This document shows, piece by piece, positions 7,441-14,351 of a DNA stretch of 17,991 nucleotides (positions are counted from its first letter, which is position 1; every line of letters begins with the position of its first letter). Below the pieces are notes generated by a model. The model was given only the letters and a program-made list of their open reading frames with translations, was not told where the DNA came from and searched no databases. A program made the translations under genes and the position numbers. The stretch comes from Candidatus Methanomethylophilaceae archaeon (GTDB lineage Archaea > Thermoplasmatota > Thermoplasmata > Methanomassiliicoccales > Methanomethylophilaceae): the NCBI GenBank assembly GCA_013329105.1, contig DUKW01000143.1, positions 1 to 17,991 on the forward strand, written 5' to 3'.

Positions 7441-9279
7441 ATGCGAGTGCTTTACATCCATGCTGATTTCATGGAGTTTGAATCAAAGAAAAAGACCCCA
7501 GCGGCTGAAGATGTTCCTGCGCAGATGCATAACGGGCGCATGGAAGAGGTCCTTGTGGTATTCATAACCGTAGAAAGTTCTGATAAAGATTCCTTTGATG
7601 AGCTCAGCAACGAAGCGGTACAGGATATTGTTGAAACTGCCAAGAAGGTAGGCGCAGAAAGAGTCATGCTCTATCCATACGCCCACCTGAGCAATGATCT
7701 GGCTCCCCCCAAAGATGCTATTAATATACTACGTGCAATTGAGGAGGGCGTAGCCACATCTGGCATGGAAGTGGCTAGGGCACCTTTTGGTTGGTACAAA
7801 GCATTCCATATCCGGTGCAAAGGTCACCCCTTATCCGAGCTGTCCCGCGATTTCAAGGGTAGACCGAGCAAAGAGGAGAGAGGGGCAGAGGGTACCTTCA
7901 TTATACTTACACCAGAGGGCGAAGAGATAGCAGTAGAGGATTACAAAGGCGGAAGCGAATGTTTCCGTGAGATGGTTGATAAAGAAGCCCTTAAAAAAGA
8001 AGGAATGGTCATCTCAGAAGAGCCAAAATATCTTCGCTTATGCCGTAAGTTCGGAATACAATGGGAAGCTATGAGCGATGTGGGCCATATGGCCTTTAAC
8101 CCTGGTGGTGCCCTTATGTTTGACCTTGTAGCTGATTACGCCACCGCCATTGTGAACGATCTAGATCTGCCGATATATATGGTCAAAGGCACTAATATGT
8201 TCTCCCTTGATGAAGAACCGGTAAGAGAACACGCAGAACTCTTTGGAGATAGACTCTATACAGTTGATACTGGGAAACAGCGCTTTGTATTACGATATGC
8301 CGCCTGTCATCAGCAGTTCGCCATGATGCGCAACTGGAACATCAGTTATCGCCACCTCCCGTTCGGAGCGTTTGAAGTAGCAGACTCCTACCGACTGGAG
8401 CAGTCCGGTGAAACCATGCTGTGTTTTCGTACCAGACGCCTAAACATGCCGGACTTGCACGTTTTGTGCCGAGATATGCCTGAAGCCCAGGAACGATTCG
8501 TCGCCCTAGATGAACGGATAGTGGCGGAGATGGCCGCACTGGGAAGGGAATATGAGCTTCTTATTAATCTCTCATCAAAACAGGCTTATGAAGACAACAA
8601 AGACATGATTCTCCGCCTGTTAGAAAAACACCAACGTCCGGCGCTTCTCCACTTCTACCCCGAGGGGACCAACTACTACTGGACAATCAATATAGAATAT
8701 CACATCCTGGATCAGATGAAAAGGGCAAGGGAGATAGGAACCGTTCAGATTGATGTCGGCAACGCAAAGCGTTTTGGCATAACGTATGCGGGAAAGGAGG
8801 CTGAGAGGCATTATCCGATCATATTGCATACCGCTGTGATCGGCACAATAGAGCGTTACCTATACACACTTTTTGACAGCGCCGTCCAGATAGAAAGTGA
8901 AGGCAAGGTTGGGTATCTCCCAACATGGATCACCCCCGAGCAGATACGTCTTTTACCTGTGAGCGGATCACATGTCGAGAGGGCTTCAGAGATAGCCGAC
9001 CGACTGGAATCATTCGGTATAAGAGTGAGCATCGACGACAGCGATTCCACTGTAGGAAAAAAGGTGCGCCGCGCCAAACAAGATTGGTGTTCCTACGTTG
9101 CTGTGATCGGCGATAAAGAGCTGAGCAGTGGTGTGCTCAATGTCTACGTTAGATCCAGTGATTCCGACGAGAAGATGACCGCTGATGCCTTAGGAGAGAG
9201 GATCGCCGCAGAGATCAAAGGTAAACCATTCCGAAGAATGTACATGCCCAGGGAACTCTCTCGCAGAGTAGATTTCTGA
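7441..9279 (+). CDS. thrS: Threonyl-tRNA synthetase, archaeal type
   Basis: 612 residues, the normal archaeal length. Residues 1 to about 145 form the archaeal editing domain related to D-aminoacyl-tRNA deacylases (MRVLYIHADFMEFESKKKT, then VMLYPYAHLSN), which clears Ser-tRNA(Thr). The class II catalytic core follows, with motif 2 around RYAACHQQF and YRHLPFGAFEVADSYRLE, and motif 3 around LHTAVIGTIERYLY. By position the zinc ligands should be C289, H340 (in PDLHVLC) and H463. The C-terminal anticodon-binding domain starts near residue 500 (WITPEQIRLLPV). It charges tRNA(Thr) in the cytoplasm. It stands alone, divergent from the FKBP gene and convergent with leuB after an 80-base gap. The stop is TGA. 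Confidence 0.96.
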   Translation: MRVLYIHADFMEFESKKKTPAAEDVPAQMHNGRMEEVLVVFITVESSDKDSFDELSNEAVQDIVETAKKVGAERVMLYPYAHLSNDLAPPKDAINILRAIEEGVATSGMEVARAPFGWYKAFHIRCKGHPLSELSRDFKGRPSKEERGAEGTFIILTPEGEEIAVEDYKGGSECFREMVDKEALKKEGMVISEEPKYLRLCRKFGIQWEAMSDVGHMAFNPGGALMFDLVADYATAIVNDLDLPIYMVKGTNMFSLDEEPVREHAELFGDRLYTVDTGKQRFVLRYAACHQQFAMMRNWNISYRHLPFGAFEVADSYRLEQSGETMLCFRTRRLNMPDLHVLCRDMPEAQERFVALDERIVAEMAALGREYELLINLSSKQAYEDNKDMILRLLEKHQRPALLHFYPEGTNYYWTINIEYHILDQMKRAREIGTVQIDVGNAKRFGITYAGKEAERHYPIILHTAVIGTIERYLYTLFDSAVQIESEGKVGYLPTWITPEQIRLLPVSGSHVERASEIADRLESFGIRVSIDDSDSTVGKKVRRAKQDWCSYVAVIGDKELSSGVLNVYVRSSDSDEKMTADALGERIAAEIKGKPFRRMYMPRELSRRVDF

Positions 9280-9343
9280 GTTGCACAGCTCTAATCCCCA
9301 CAATCTGGACTCAATCTCAATGACGGGGTGGCACCTTAAGATT

Positions 9344-9348
9344 AAAAA
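9344..9348 (-). terminator. Possible U-tract terminator after leuB
   Basis: Reading the minus strand, CCCTTTTTAATC begins about 12 bases past the leuB stop. Archaeal intrinsic termination often uses such T5 tracts without a hairpin. No stronger candidate lies in the 80-base gap between leuB and thrS. Confidence 0.3.
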
Positions 9349-9359
9349 GGGAAATTGTT

Positions 9360-10469
9360 TCAATGTCGCAACTGCTGGATGACAAAGTCCGTTACCTCTG
9401 ATGTCCTTAGACTTCCCCCAAGATCGGGCGTGGTGGCATTCTGCTGCAGTGAGACGGTCAGGGCGCTTTCCAGCATCTCAGCCTCGCCGGCGTATCCCAA
9501 GTGGTCTAACATCATCTTCGCAGCCATGAGGGCGGCAAAGGGATTTGCCTTTCCTTGGCCGGCTATATCCGGTGCCGATCCATGAATGGGCTCAAACATA
9601 CTCACCCCGTTGGGATTTATATTCCCTGAGGCGCCCATGCCCAATCCCCCACCCAGCTGAGCCCCTAAGTCAGTGAGTATGTCACCGAAAAGATTGGGGA
9701 CAGCTATGGTCCCAAAGGTGTGTGGTCTGATCAACATTGCCATAGCCATGGCATCCACGTACATGTACTCCATCTCTATCCCTTTGTCATCCGCTTTTTC
9801 TTGGAAAATAGTGCGTTGCATACCATACATGGAGGGACAAACATTGGCTTTGTCTACCAATGTTACCCTATGATGGCCATGAGCAATGGCATACTCTATT
9901 GCATATTCAGCGAAGCGTTCCACACCTTTCCGCGAGAGGACACCTATCTCGAAACCGAACTCATCCTCAGGCTCTGCCTTAGCCTTCAGAGAGAGATCGA
10001 GTCTGTATAGACCACGCCTGATCGTCATATCTTGTTCCATGGCCCCTGGTGTCAAGTTGCCACCAGCCCCAATGTAAAAGTCTTCAGTGTTCTCTCTCAA
10101 AAAATGCATGTTGAAATCAAAGTGCTTTTTCAGAGGTACATATGGATGCCATGACCGTACTGGACGGAGATTAATATATTGATCGAAACGGGCCCTCATG
10201 GCCAAAAGGATGCCTTTTTCAAGAATGCCGGGGCGCACTCGGGGATCGCCTATAGCTCCGAAATATATCGCGTCCTTTTTCGAGAGCGCGTCATATTCCT
10301 CGTCCGTAATCAATATTCCATTGCGAAGATAGCGTTCTGAACCTATCTCAAAATATTCGGCTTCAAAGGAGAAAGACGATATTTCCGATATTGCCTCCAA
10401 GACACGGATGCCTTCCGCAATTACCTCTGGCCCTATACCGTCACCGGGTATGATTGCTAATGACCTCAA
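9360..10469 (-). CDS. leuB: 3-isopropylmalate dehydrogenase (tartrate-dehydrogenase-like branch)
   Basis: 369 residues of the isocitrate/isopropylmalate dehydrogenase family, oxidising and decarboxylating 3-isopropylmalate with NAD. Seen: IIPGDGIGPEV at the N-terminus, the substrate arginine region RFDQYINLRPVR, RENTEDFY (catalytic Y132), LVDKANV (K207), and metal aspartates D239, D263 and D267 in VDAMAM and LFGDILTDLG. The RFDQYINLRPVR wording resembles the tartrate dehydrogenase/decarboxylase subgroup more than classical LeuB, so the role rests partly on being last in leuACDB. The start is TTG, supported by a strong GGGAGGGG Shine-Dalgarno on the minus strand five bases upstream. It overlaps the leuD TGA (TTGA). 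The stop is TGA. Confidence 0.88.
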   Translation of the reverse strand: MRSLAIIPGDGIGPEVIAEGIRVLEAISEISSFSFEAEYFEIGSERYLRNGILITDEEYDALSKKDAIYFGAIGDPRVRPGILEKGILLAMRARFDQYINLRPVRSWHPYVPLKKHFDFNMHFLRENTEDFYIGAGGNLTPGAMEQDMTIRRGLYRLDLSLKAKAEPEDEFGFEIGVLSRKGVERFAEYAIEYAIAHGHHRVTLVDKANVCPSMYGMQRTIFQEKADDKGIEMEYMYVDAMAMAMLIRPHTFGTIAVPNLFGDILTDLGAQLGGGLGMGASGNINPNGVSMFEPIHGSAPDIAGQGKANPFAALMAAKMMLDHLGYAGEAEMLESALTVSLQQNATTPDLGGSLRTSEVTDFVIQQLRH

Positions 10470-10951
10470 AACCGCCCCTCCCGGATAAGTTCTAATAAGC
10501 CTCCAGAAGATACGAGCTCACTTATGAATTCTGGATACTGCTGGAAATCGAACTCCATACCATTACTCAAGTTTATCAGTTTACCCTCTTTGGGGCGGAC
10601 CTCTAGCAGATCGCCTTCACTGACATCGGCCGAACATTCTATAAGAAGAAGCCCTACGTTCAACGAGTTTCGGAAAAATATTCTGGCGAACGACTCTGCT
10701 ACCACACATGAAATCCCTGCCTGCAGCAAAGAGCGGGGCGCATGTTCGCGAGATGAACCGCAACCAAAGTTCCTCCCAGCAACAATAATATCTCCTTTCT
10801 GAACTGCCTGAGCCATACCTGGTCTTACCTTTTCAAATATAAATTCGTTCAAGTGATCAAGGTTTTCGGCGACCAACCTTTCCGCCGGTATGATTTGATC
10901 TGTATCAACATGGTCTCCAAAACACCATGCCTTTCCCTTCAATACATCCAT
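10466..10951 (-). CDS. leuD: 3-isopropylmalate dehydratase, small subunit
   Basis: 161 residues, the swivelling-domain subunit that with LeuC isomerises 2- to 3-isopropylmalate. The family signature GRNFGCGSSREHAP spans 59-72. VDTDQIIPAERLVAEN near the start covers the substrate-specificity loop: where archaeal homoaconitases carry an arginine (YLRT) and isopropylmalate isomerases a valine (YLVY or YLVM), this protein has RLVA at 25-28. The valine favours the leucine pathway, though the tyrosine is missing. The ATG directly follows the leuC TGA with no gap, and a GGAGGAG Shine-Dalgarno lies inside the end of leuC. Its own TGA overlaps the leuB start. Confidence 0.92.
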   Translation of the reverse strand: MDVLKGKAWCFGDHVDTDQIIPAERLVAENLDHLNEFIFEKVRPGMAQAVQKGDIIVAGRNFGCGSSREHAPRSLLQAGISCVVAESFARIFFRNSLNVGLLLIECSADVSEGDLLEVRPKEGKLINLSNGMEFDFQQYPEFISELVSSGGLLELIREGRF

Positions 10952-12214
10952 TCAGATCTCCTCCAGATTATCTGGTGTTATTATCCGTCCTGCAACTGCC
11001 GATGCCGCTACCACAGCCGGACCTGCCAGATAGACTTCTGAATCCTTGTGTCCCATCCTACCTATGAAATTACGATTGGTCGAGGCTACGCACCTCTCGC
11101 CAGCAGCGAGAATACCCATATGGCCTCCCAGACAGGCACCACATGTAGGACCTGAAACAAAAGCCCCCGCCTCGATGAATAAAGATATCAAACCCTCATC
11201 CAATGCTTGACGGTACACAGTCATGGAGGCTGGAACGACAATGAAACGAACGTTCGGATGCACTTTGCGGCCTTTAATCACCTCAGCAGCTATCCGGAGG
11301 TCCTCAATCCTTCCGTTGGTACACGATCCCAACCATGCCTGATCTATAGCAACGTCGGCCTCCCTTACCGGCCGGCCGTTTTCGGGAAGATGCGGGAACG
11401 CGACCATCGGCTCGATCTCACCTAGATCATAGTGCAACATCTGGCAGTACTCCGCATCCTCGTCAGCATAGTACCGCTCATATTTCCCACGCACACGGTC
11501 TTTTATGTATTCCTCCGTCAGCTCATCACATGGAAATATGCCAGCTTTGCCACCGGCCTCTATAGCCATATTGGCAACGGTGAGTCGATCGCTAACGCTG
11601 ATACTGGCCAAACCTTCGCCTGAGAATTCAATGGCTTTGTATGTTGCGCCATCGACACCGATGTCCGTTATCATACGTATCGCTAGGTCTTTGCCACCCA
11701 CTCCTTTCCGAAAGCTTCCTGTCAATTCAACCTTGATGCTCTCCGGAACCTTGAACCAAAGACGACCAGTGGCAAAGACCGCTGCTGCCTCAGTAGAGCC
11801 AACACCTGTAGAGAAGGCACCCAGCCCACCATAAGTACAGGTATGCGAGTCGGCACCTACTATTAGTCGACCGGGCGCGGCAAAGCCCTCGTCTATCATC
11901 AGTTGATGGCATACCCCGCTTCTGCCGACCTCAAAGTAGTTGGCTATTTGCCACCTACGGGCGAACTCACGCATCTCCTTTGCCTGCTCTGCAGATGCTA
12001 CATCTTTGTTTGGAACATAATGGTCCGGGATCAAAACAATCTTATCTTTTTGAGGCTCCATACTCAATCCTTCGAATTCACGAAAAGCGATGGGGCCTGT
12101 GACATCATTGACCATCACATAATCCACATTAGCCTTCACAATCTGGCCGGAATAAGCGTCCACGCCCGACTTTGCCGAGAGTATCTTCTCTGCTATTGTT
12201 TTACCTCTATCCAT
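10952..12214 (-). CDS. leuC: 3-isopropylmalate dehydratase, large subunit
   Basis: 420 residues, the archaeal/short-bacterial length of the aconitase-superfamily large subunit. The three [4Fe-4S] ligands are visible as C298 in GSCTNGR and C358/C361 in TCGACLGG. Other family blocks are GADSHTCTYGGLGAFSTGVGS (120-140) and DQAWLGSCTNGRIEDL. Together with LeuD it converts 2-isopropylmalate to 3-isopropylmalate. The family also includes homoaconitase, but the leuA neighbour and the LeuD loop favour leucine synthesis. It starts with ATG two bases after the leuA TAA, with an AGAGG motif and AAGG just upstream on the minus strand. The stop TGA abuts the leuD ATG. Confidence 0.94.
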   Translation of the reverse strand: MDRGKTIAEKILSAKSGVDAYSGQIVKANVDYVMVNDVTGPIAFREFEGLSMEPQKDKIVLIPDHYVPNKDVASAEQAKEMREFARRWQIANYFEVGRSGVCHQLMIDEGFAAPGRLIVGADSHTCTYGGLGAFSTGVGSTEAAAVFATGRLWFKVPESIKVELTGSFRKGVGGKDLAIRMITDIGVDGATYKAIEFSGEGLASISVSDRLTVANMAIEAGGKAGIFPCDELTEEYIKDRVRGKYERYYADEDAEYCQMLHYDLGEIEPMVAFPHLPENGRPVREADVAIDQAWLGSCTNGRIEDLRIAAEVIKGRKVHPNVRFIVVPASMTVYRQALDEGLISLFIEAGAFVSGPTCGACLGGHMGILAAGERCVASTNRNFIGRMGHKDSEVYLAGPAVVAASAVAGRIITPDNLEEI

Positions 12215-12216
12215 CC

Positions 12217-13812
12217 TTAAACCTCTTTCCTGATTATCGAATAACGACGGTTAATGGCTTCAACAGTGGCATCGACAGATGTCTGGACTATGTCCGTACC
12301 TATCCCCTTACCTACATAAAGCCTACCAGTACCATTGCTGTCACGTAACAGTACCGTTACCTCAGCCAGCGAATCGCTGCCACCGGTAATGGCACTGAGA
12401 CGATACTCCTCGAGAAGCAGGTTCTCATCGACTGCGGTTCGGAGAGCTTTGATGGCCGCATCCACGGGACCGACACCTATCTGGGAGACGGTATTGCTAT
12501 CTCCATCGATCTCCACGGTAACCGTGGCAGTGGGTGTTATACCCTTCCCTGTGAATACGGCAAACTCTTTCAGCTTTACCCTCTCCTCATGGTCTTGACG
12601 GGAGATTATGTGATCGGTAAGGGCTATGAGCTCAGCGTCGTCAACATGCTTCCCACTTTCAGCCAATTCCTTTATTCGCTGGACGATCTCTGGTATGTAT
12701 TCATCGGGTACCTCCACACCCAATTCACGGAGCTTGTCACGAACGCTATGTGCTCCCGAGTGCTTACCCATGACTATGGCGCGTGACATCCCTACCAGTT
12801 CAGGACCAAAGGCTTCGTATGTCGACGCGTGTCCCGTTATCCCATGAACATGGATGCCCGATTCATGCGAAAAGGCGTTGTTTCCTACTATCGCCTTATT
12901 ATTGGGTATGGGGTAACCAGTGATACGCGACACCGTTTTGCATACCTGACCGATCTTGGACATCGCCAGAGGCTCTACGCCGAAGAAGGCGAGGAGATCC
13001 ATGGCAACCTCCTCCAGGGCAGCGTTGCCTGCCCTCTCACCGAGGCCGTTGACACAAACATGTATCTGCTTGGCCCCAGCAAGGACGGCCGTTATGCTGT
13101 TTGCCACGGCCAAACCGAGATCGTCATGACAATGAACAGAGAGAGGAACGTGTGTCACTTTCATGAGCTCTGTAATGAGGAGGTTCATGGCCTCAGGGGC
13201 AATTACCCCTACAGTGTCTGGAACATTTATGACATCAACCCCTGCCTCCTGCACAGCTATATGCATCTCCTTAAGGAAGGAAAGGTCGGTACGTGTAGCG
13301 TCCTCACAAGAAAACTCTACCGTCACACCATGATCCTTTGCGTACTCCACCGTGGAGACGGCGCGCTCCATGACCTCTTCGCGGGTCATCTTAAGTTTAT
13401 ATTTCAGATGAATGTCAGAAGTTGCTATGAACACATGGATATAATCCAAATCACAGGAGAGGGCTGCATCTATGTCGTTTTTGTTAGCTCGTGCGAGGCC
13501 GCATACCCTGGCATTAAGACCCCGATTGACTATAGACCTCACTGCCTCCCTTTCTCCTTCACTAGTAGCTGGAAAACCTGCCTCCAAAACATGCACGCCC
13601 AGCTCATCGAGCAGCTCGGCTATGCGCAATTTATCCTCTTTAGAAAGTGCTATACCTGGCGTCTGCTCACCGTCACGCAGGGTGGTGTCAAAGATTTTCA
13701 CCTCCCCCACTTTTCGATCCTTAAGTGCCATTTGGTTGAAATGACTGGTGTAGATCTTTCTGCGCTCTGCCATTTCATGGGCGCTTTCACTATCGACTTG
13801 CCGTGCTTTCAA
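12217..13812 (-). CDS. leuA: 2-isopropylmalate synthase
   Basis: 531 residues. A TIM-barrel opens with EVKIFDTTLRDGEQTPG (residues 37-53), has the metal-binding VHCHDDLGLA (226-235) and NGLGERAGNA, then HESGIHVHG. A C-terminal LeuA regulatory domain of about 130 residues (from about 400; GVGPVDAAIKAL, then GKGIGTDIVQ) is the leucine feedback site in this family. It condenses acetyl-CoA with 2-oxoisovalerate. HVFIATSDIHLKYKLKM is typical of LeuA rather than archaeal citramalate synthase, though CimA cannot be excluded. The start codon is TTG at 13812, chosen because GAGGTGG lies just upstream on the minus strand; internal ATG codons at 13773 and 13731 lack such a signal. This gives about 36 residues before the barrel. 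Confidence 0.93.
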   Translation of the reverse strand: MKARQVDSESAHEMAERRKIYTSHFNQMALKDRKVGEVKIFDTTLRDGEQTPGIALSKEDKLRIAELLDELGVHVLEAGFPATSEGEREAVRSIVNRGLNARVCGLARANKNDIDAALSCDLDYIHVFIATSDIHLKYKLKMTREEVMERAVSTVEYAKDHGVTVEFSCEDATRTDLSFLKEMHIAVQEAGVDVINVPDTVGVIAPEAMNLLITELMKVTHVPLSVHCHDDLGLAVANSITAVLAGAKQIHVCVNGLGERAGNAALEEVAMDLLAFFGVEPLAMSKIGQVCKTVSRITGYPIPNNKAIVGNNAFSHESGIHVHGITGHASTYEAFGPELVGMSRAIVMGKHSGAHSVRDKLRELGVEVPDEYIPEIVQRIKELAESGKHVDDAELIALTDHIISRQDHEERVKLKEFAVFTGKGITPTATVTVEIDGDSNTVSQIGVGPVDAAIKALRTAVDENLLLEEYRLSAITGGSDSLAEVTVLLRDSNGTGRLYVGKGIGTDIVQTSVDATVEAINRRYSIIRKEV

Positions 13813-13813
13813 A

Positions 13814-13821
13814 AAACCACC
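13814..13821 (-). promoter_or_regulatory. Ribosome binding site that fixes the TTG start of leuA
   Basis: On the minus strand GAGGTGG is followed by a run of six T (13811-13816) that merges with the TTG start codon. It is the only strong Shine-Dalgarno match near the 5' end of leuA. The T6 tract could also act as an archaeal termination signal at the very start of the operon. Confidence 0.6.
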
Positions 13822-13837
13822 TCAAGCCACTTTGATG

Positions 13838-13849
13838 GAGCAATTGCTC
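13838..13849 (-). promoter_or_regulatory. Perfect 12-bp palindrome between leader ORF and leuA
   Basis: GAGCAATTGCTC is fully self-complementary. As RNA it folds as GAGC/GCTC with an AATT loop; as DNA it could be a dimer-binding operator. It starts five bases after the stop codon of the leader open frame, so a ribosome paused at that stop would cover it. The left half (AGCAA) can also pair with TTGCT inside the leader's Leu codons. Confidence 0.4.
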
Positions 13850-13854
13850 TACGA

Positions 13855-13896
13855 TTATAGTAGCAAAATCTCAGAGATATCGTAGATAGCAACCAT
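13855..13896 (-). CDS. Putative leu operon leader peptide, 13 aa
   Basis: The minus strand encodes MVAIYDISEILLL and stops at TAA (13855-13857). Of the 12 residues after Met, three are Leu, three Ile and one Val, and the frame ends with TTG CTA CTA directly before the stop. A GAGGAA Shine-Dalgarno (13904-13909) sits six bases before the ATG, and the predicted transcription start is about 20 bases upstream of the ATG. The leuA start is 42 bases beyond the stop. This is the arrangement of amino-acid-sensing leader peptides in bacterial leu and ilv operons. That it works this way in an archaeon is inference. No similar frame was found in other genes. Confidence 0.55.
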   Translation of the reverse strand: MVAIYDISEILLL

Positions 13897-13936
13897 AGGG
13901 ACTTCCTCTTAGTGGCTGATGAAGATATTTTTTCAC

Positions 13937-13947
13937 GATATTTAAAG
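13937..13947 (-). promoter_or_regulatory. TATA box of the leu operon
   Basis: The minus strand reads CTTTAAATATC, sharing TTTAAATATC with the box before thrS. The predicted start of transcription is about 13916, giving a leader of about 100 bases before leuA that contains the 13-codon frame. Confidence 0.5.
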
Positions 13948-13960
13948 TGTTGTGTAAAGA

Positions 13961-14131
13961 ATGATTTTTAGGCAGAAGCAGGGGCGGAGTAAGGATATAT
14001 TCTCGGAGGCACTGTGCAAACATATCGTCACACTCCTCCCCTGCGTCCAGGCGCGGGAAGGCCACGAGCGGGACTTCTTGTGTCAGTCACTAAACCCGAC
14101 GACCTTCACAGCGCATAAAATCCTAAGATAA
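13961..14131 (+). other. Gene-free gap between leu promoter and ppa; small ORF of doubtful reality
   Basis: Within the stretch between the leu promoter and ppa, the plus strand holds a 56-codon frame from ATG 13961 to TAA 14129-14131 (begins MIFRQKQGRSKDIFSEAL). It has no Shine-Dalgarno sequence and no promoter at a fitting distance. The opposite strand is also open across the same bases. Both frames cover the GC-rich block with nested inverted repeats, so an RNA explanation is at least as likely as a protein. From about 14120 to 14300 the sequence is AT-rich and I see no gene in it. Confidence 0.2.
13978..14114. ncRNA. Candidate structured RNA: two adjacent extended hairpins
   Basis: The first hairpin has 13-base arms GCAGGGGCGGAGT (13978-13990) and ACTCCTCCCCTGC (14032-14044), with one mismatch, plus a nested GATAT/ATATC pair. 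The second, 14051-14114, stacks three four-base helices in order: GCGC/GCGC, AAGG/CCTT and CGGG/CCCG. The block is clearly GC-richer than its AT-rich flanks, a common mark of RNA genes. Strand is undecided. It does not match tRNA, and I found no SRP or RNase P signature. Confidence 0.3.
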
Positions 14132-14319
14132 ATGTCATACTTAAAGGTTAGTAAACATAACAAAAGTATAGAACCTCTTGTGTAATATTCATAGACTGAA
14201 AGAACTTTCTCATCATACAGTAATACCAACTCATTAGTAGATGACATTCTCAAGCGCATTTTGAAGGAAAAGGGAAATCTTAGTAATAGGTTGACGACTA
14301 TTCCTGTGATCACGTCACT

Positions 14320-14334
14320 GATCTCAAGGAGATC
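14320..14334 (+). promoter_or_regulatory. Inverted repeat just upstream of the ppa ribosome binding site
   Basis: GATCTC, a three-base AAG loop and GAGATC make a perfect six-base-pair hairpin ending four bases before AAGGAG (14338-14343). A second small palindrome GTGATCAC lies just upstream at 14307-14314. They could be an operator or an RNA hairpin affecting ribosome access. Confidence 0.3.
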
Positions 14335-14351
14335 GCGAAGGAGACTCAATA

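Larger units (their letters stand above)
13825..13917 (-). repeat. 7-bp inverted repeat bracketing the leu leader ORF
   Basis: On the minus strand AGCCACT (13911-13917), near the predicted transcription start, is exactly complementary to AGTGGCT (13825-13831), which ends a few bases before the leuA Shine-Dalgarno. The two arms enclose the leader frame and the 12-bp palindrome. Pairing would bring the message 5' end next to the leuA ribosome binding site. Confidence 0.35.

Noticed and set aside
12829..13860. A 343-codon open frame on the plus strand
   Set aside because: It lies wholly antisense to leuA and its leader, has no ribosome site, and its product is rich in Cys and His with no family resemblance. 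It is a shadow of the leuA codon pattern.
13871..14065. A 64-codon minus-strand frame between the leu promoter and ppa
   Set aside because: GTG start without ribosome site; it overlaps the leu TATA box and the leader, and the same bases are open on the other strand over the hairpin block.
13978..14114. SRP RNA or RNase P RNA
   Set aside because: No GGAAG-x-AGCAG-type SRP helix 8 motif and no RNase P conserved core in either orientation; too short for both.
14083..14349. An 88-codon minus-strand frame divergent from ppa
   Set aside because: TTG start with no ribosome site, covers the ppa leader, hydrophobic AT-driven composition and no recognisable motif.
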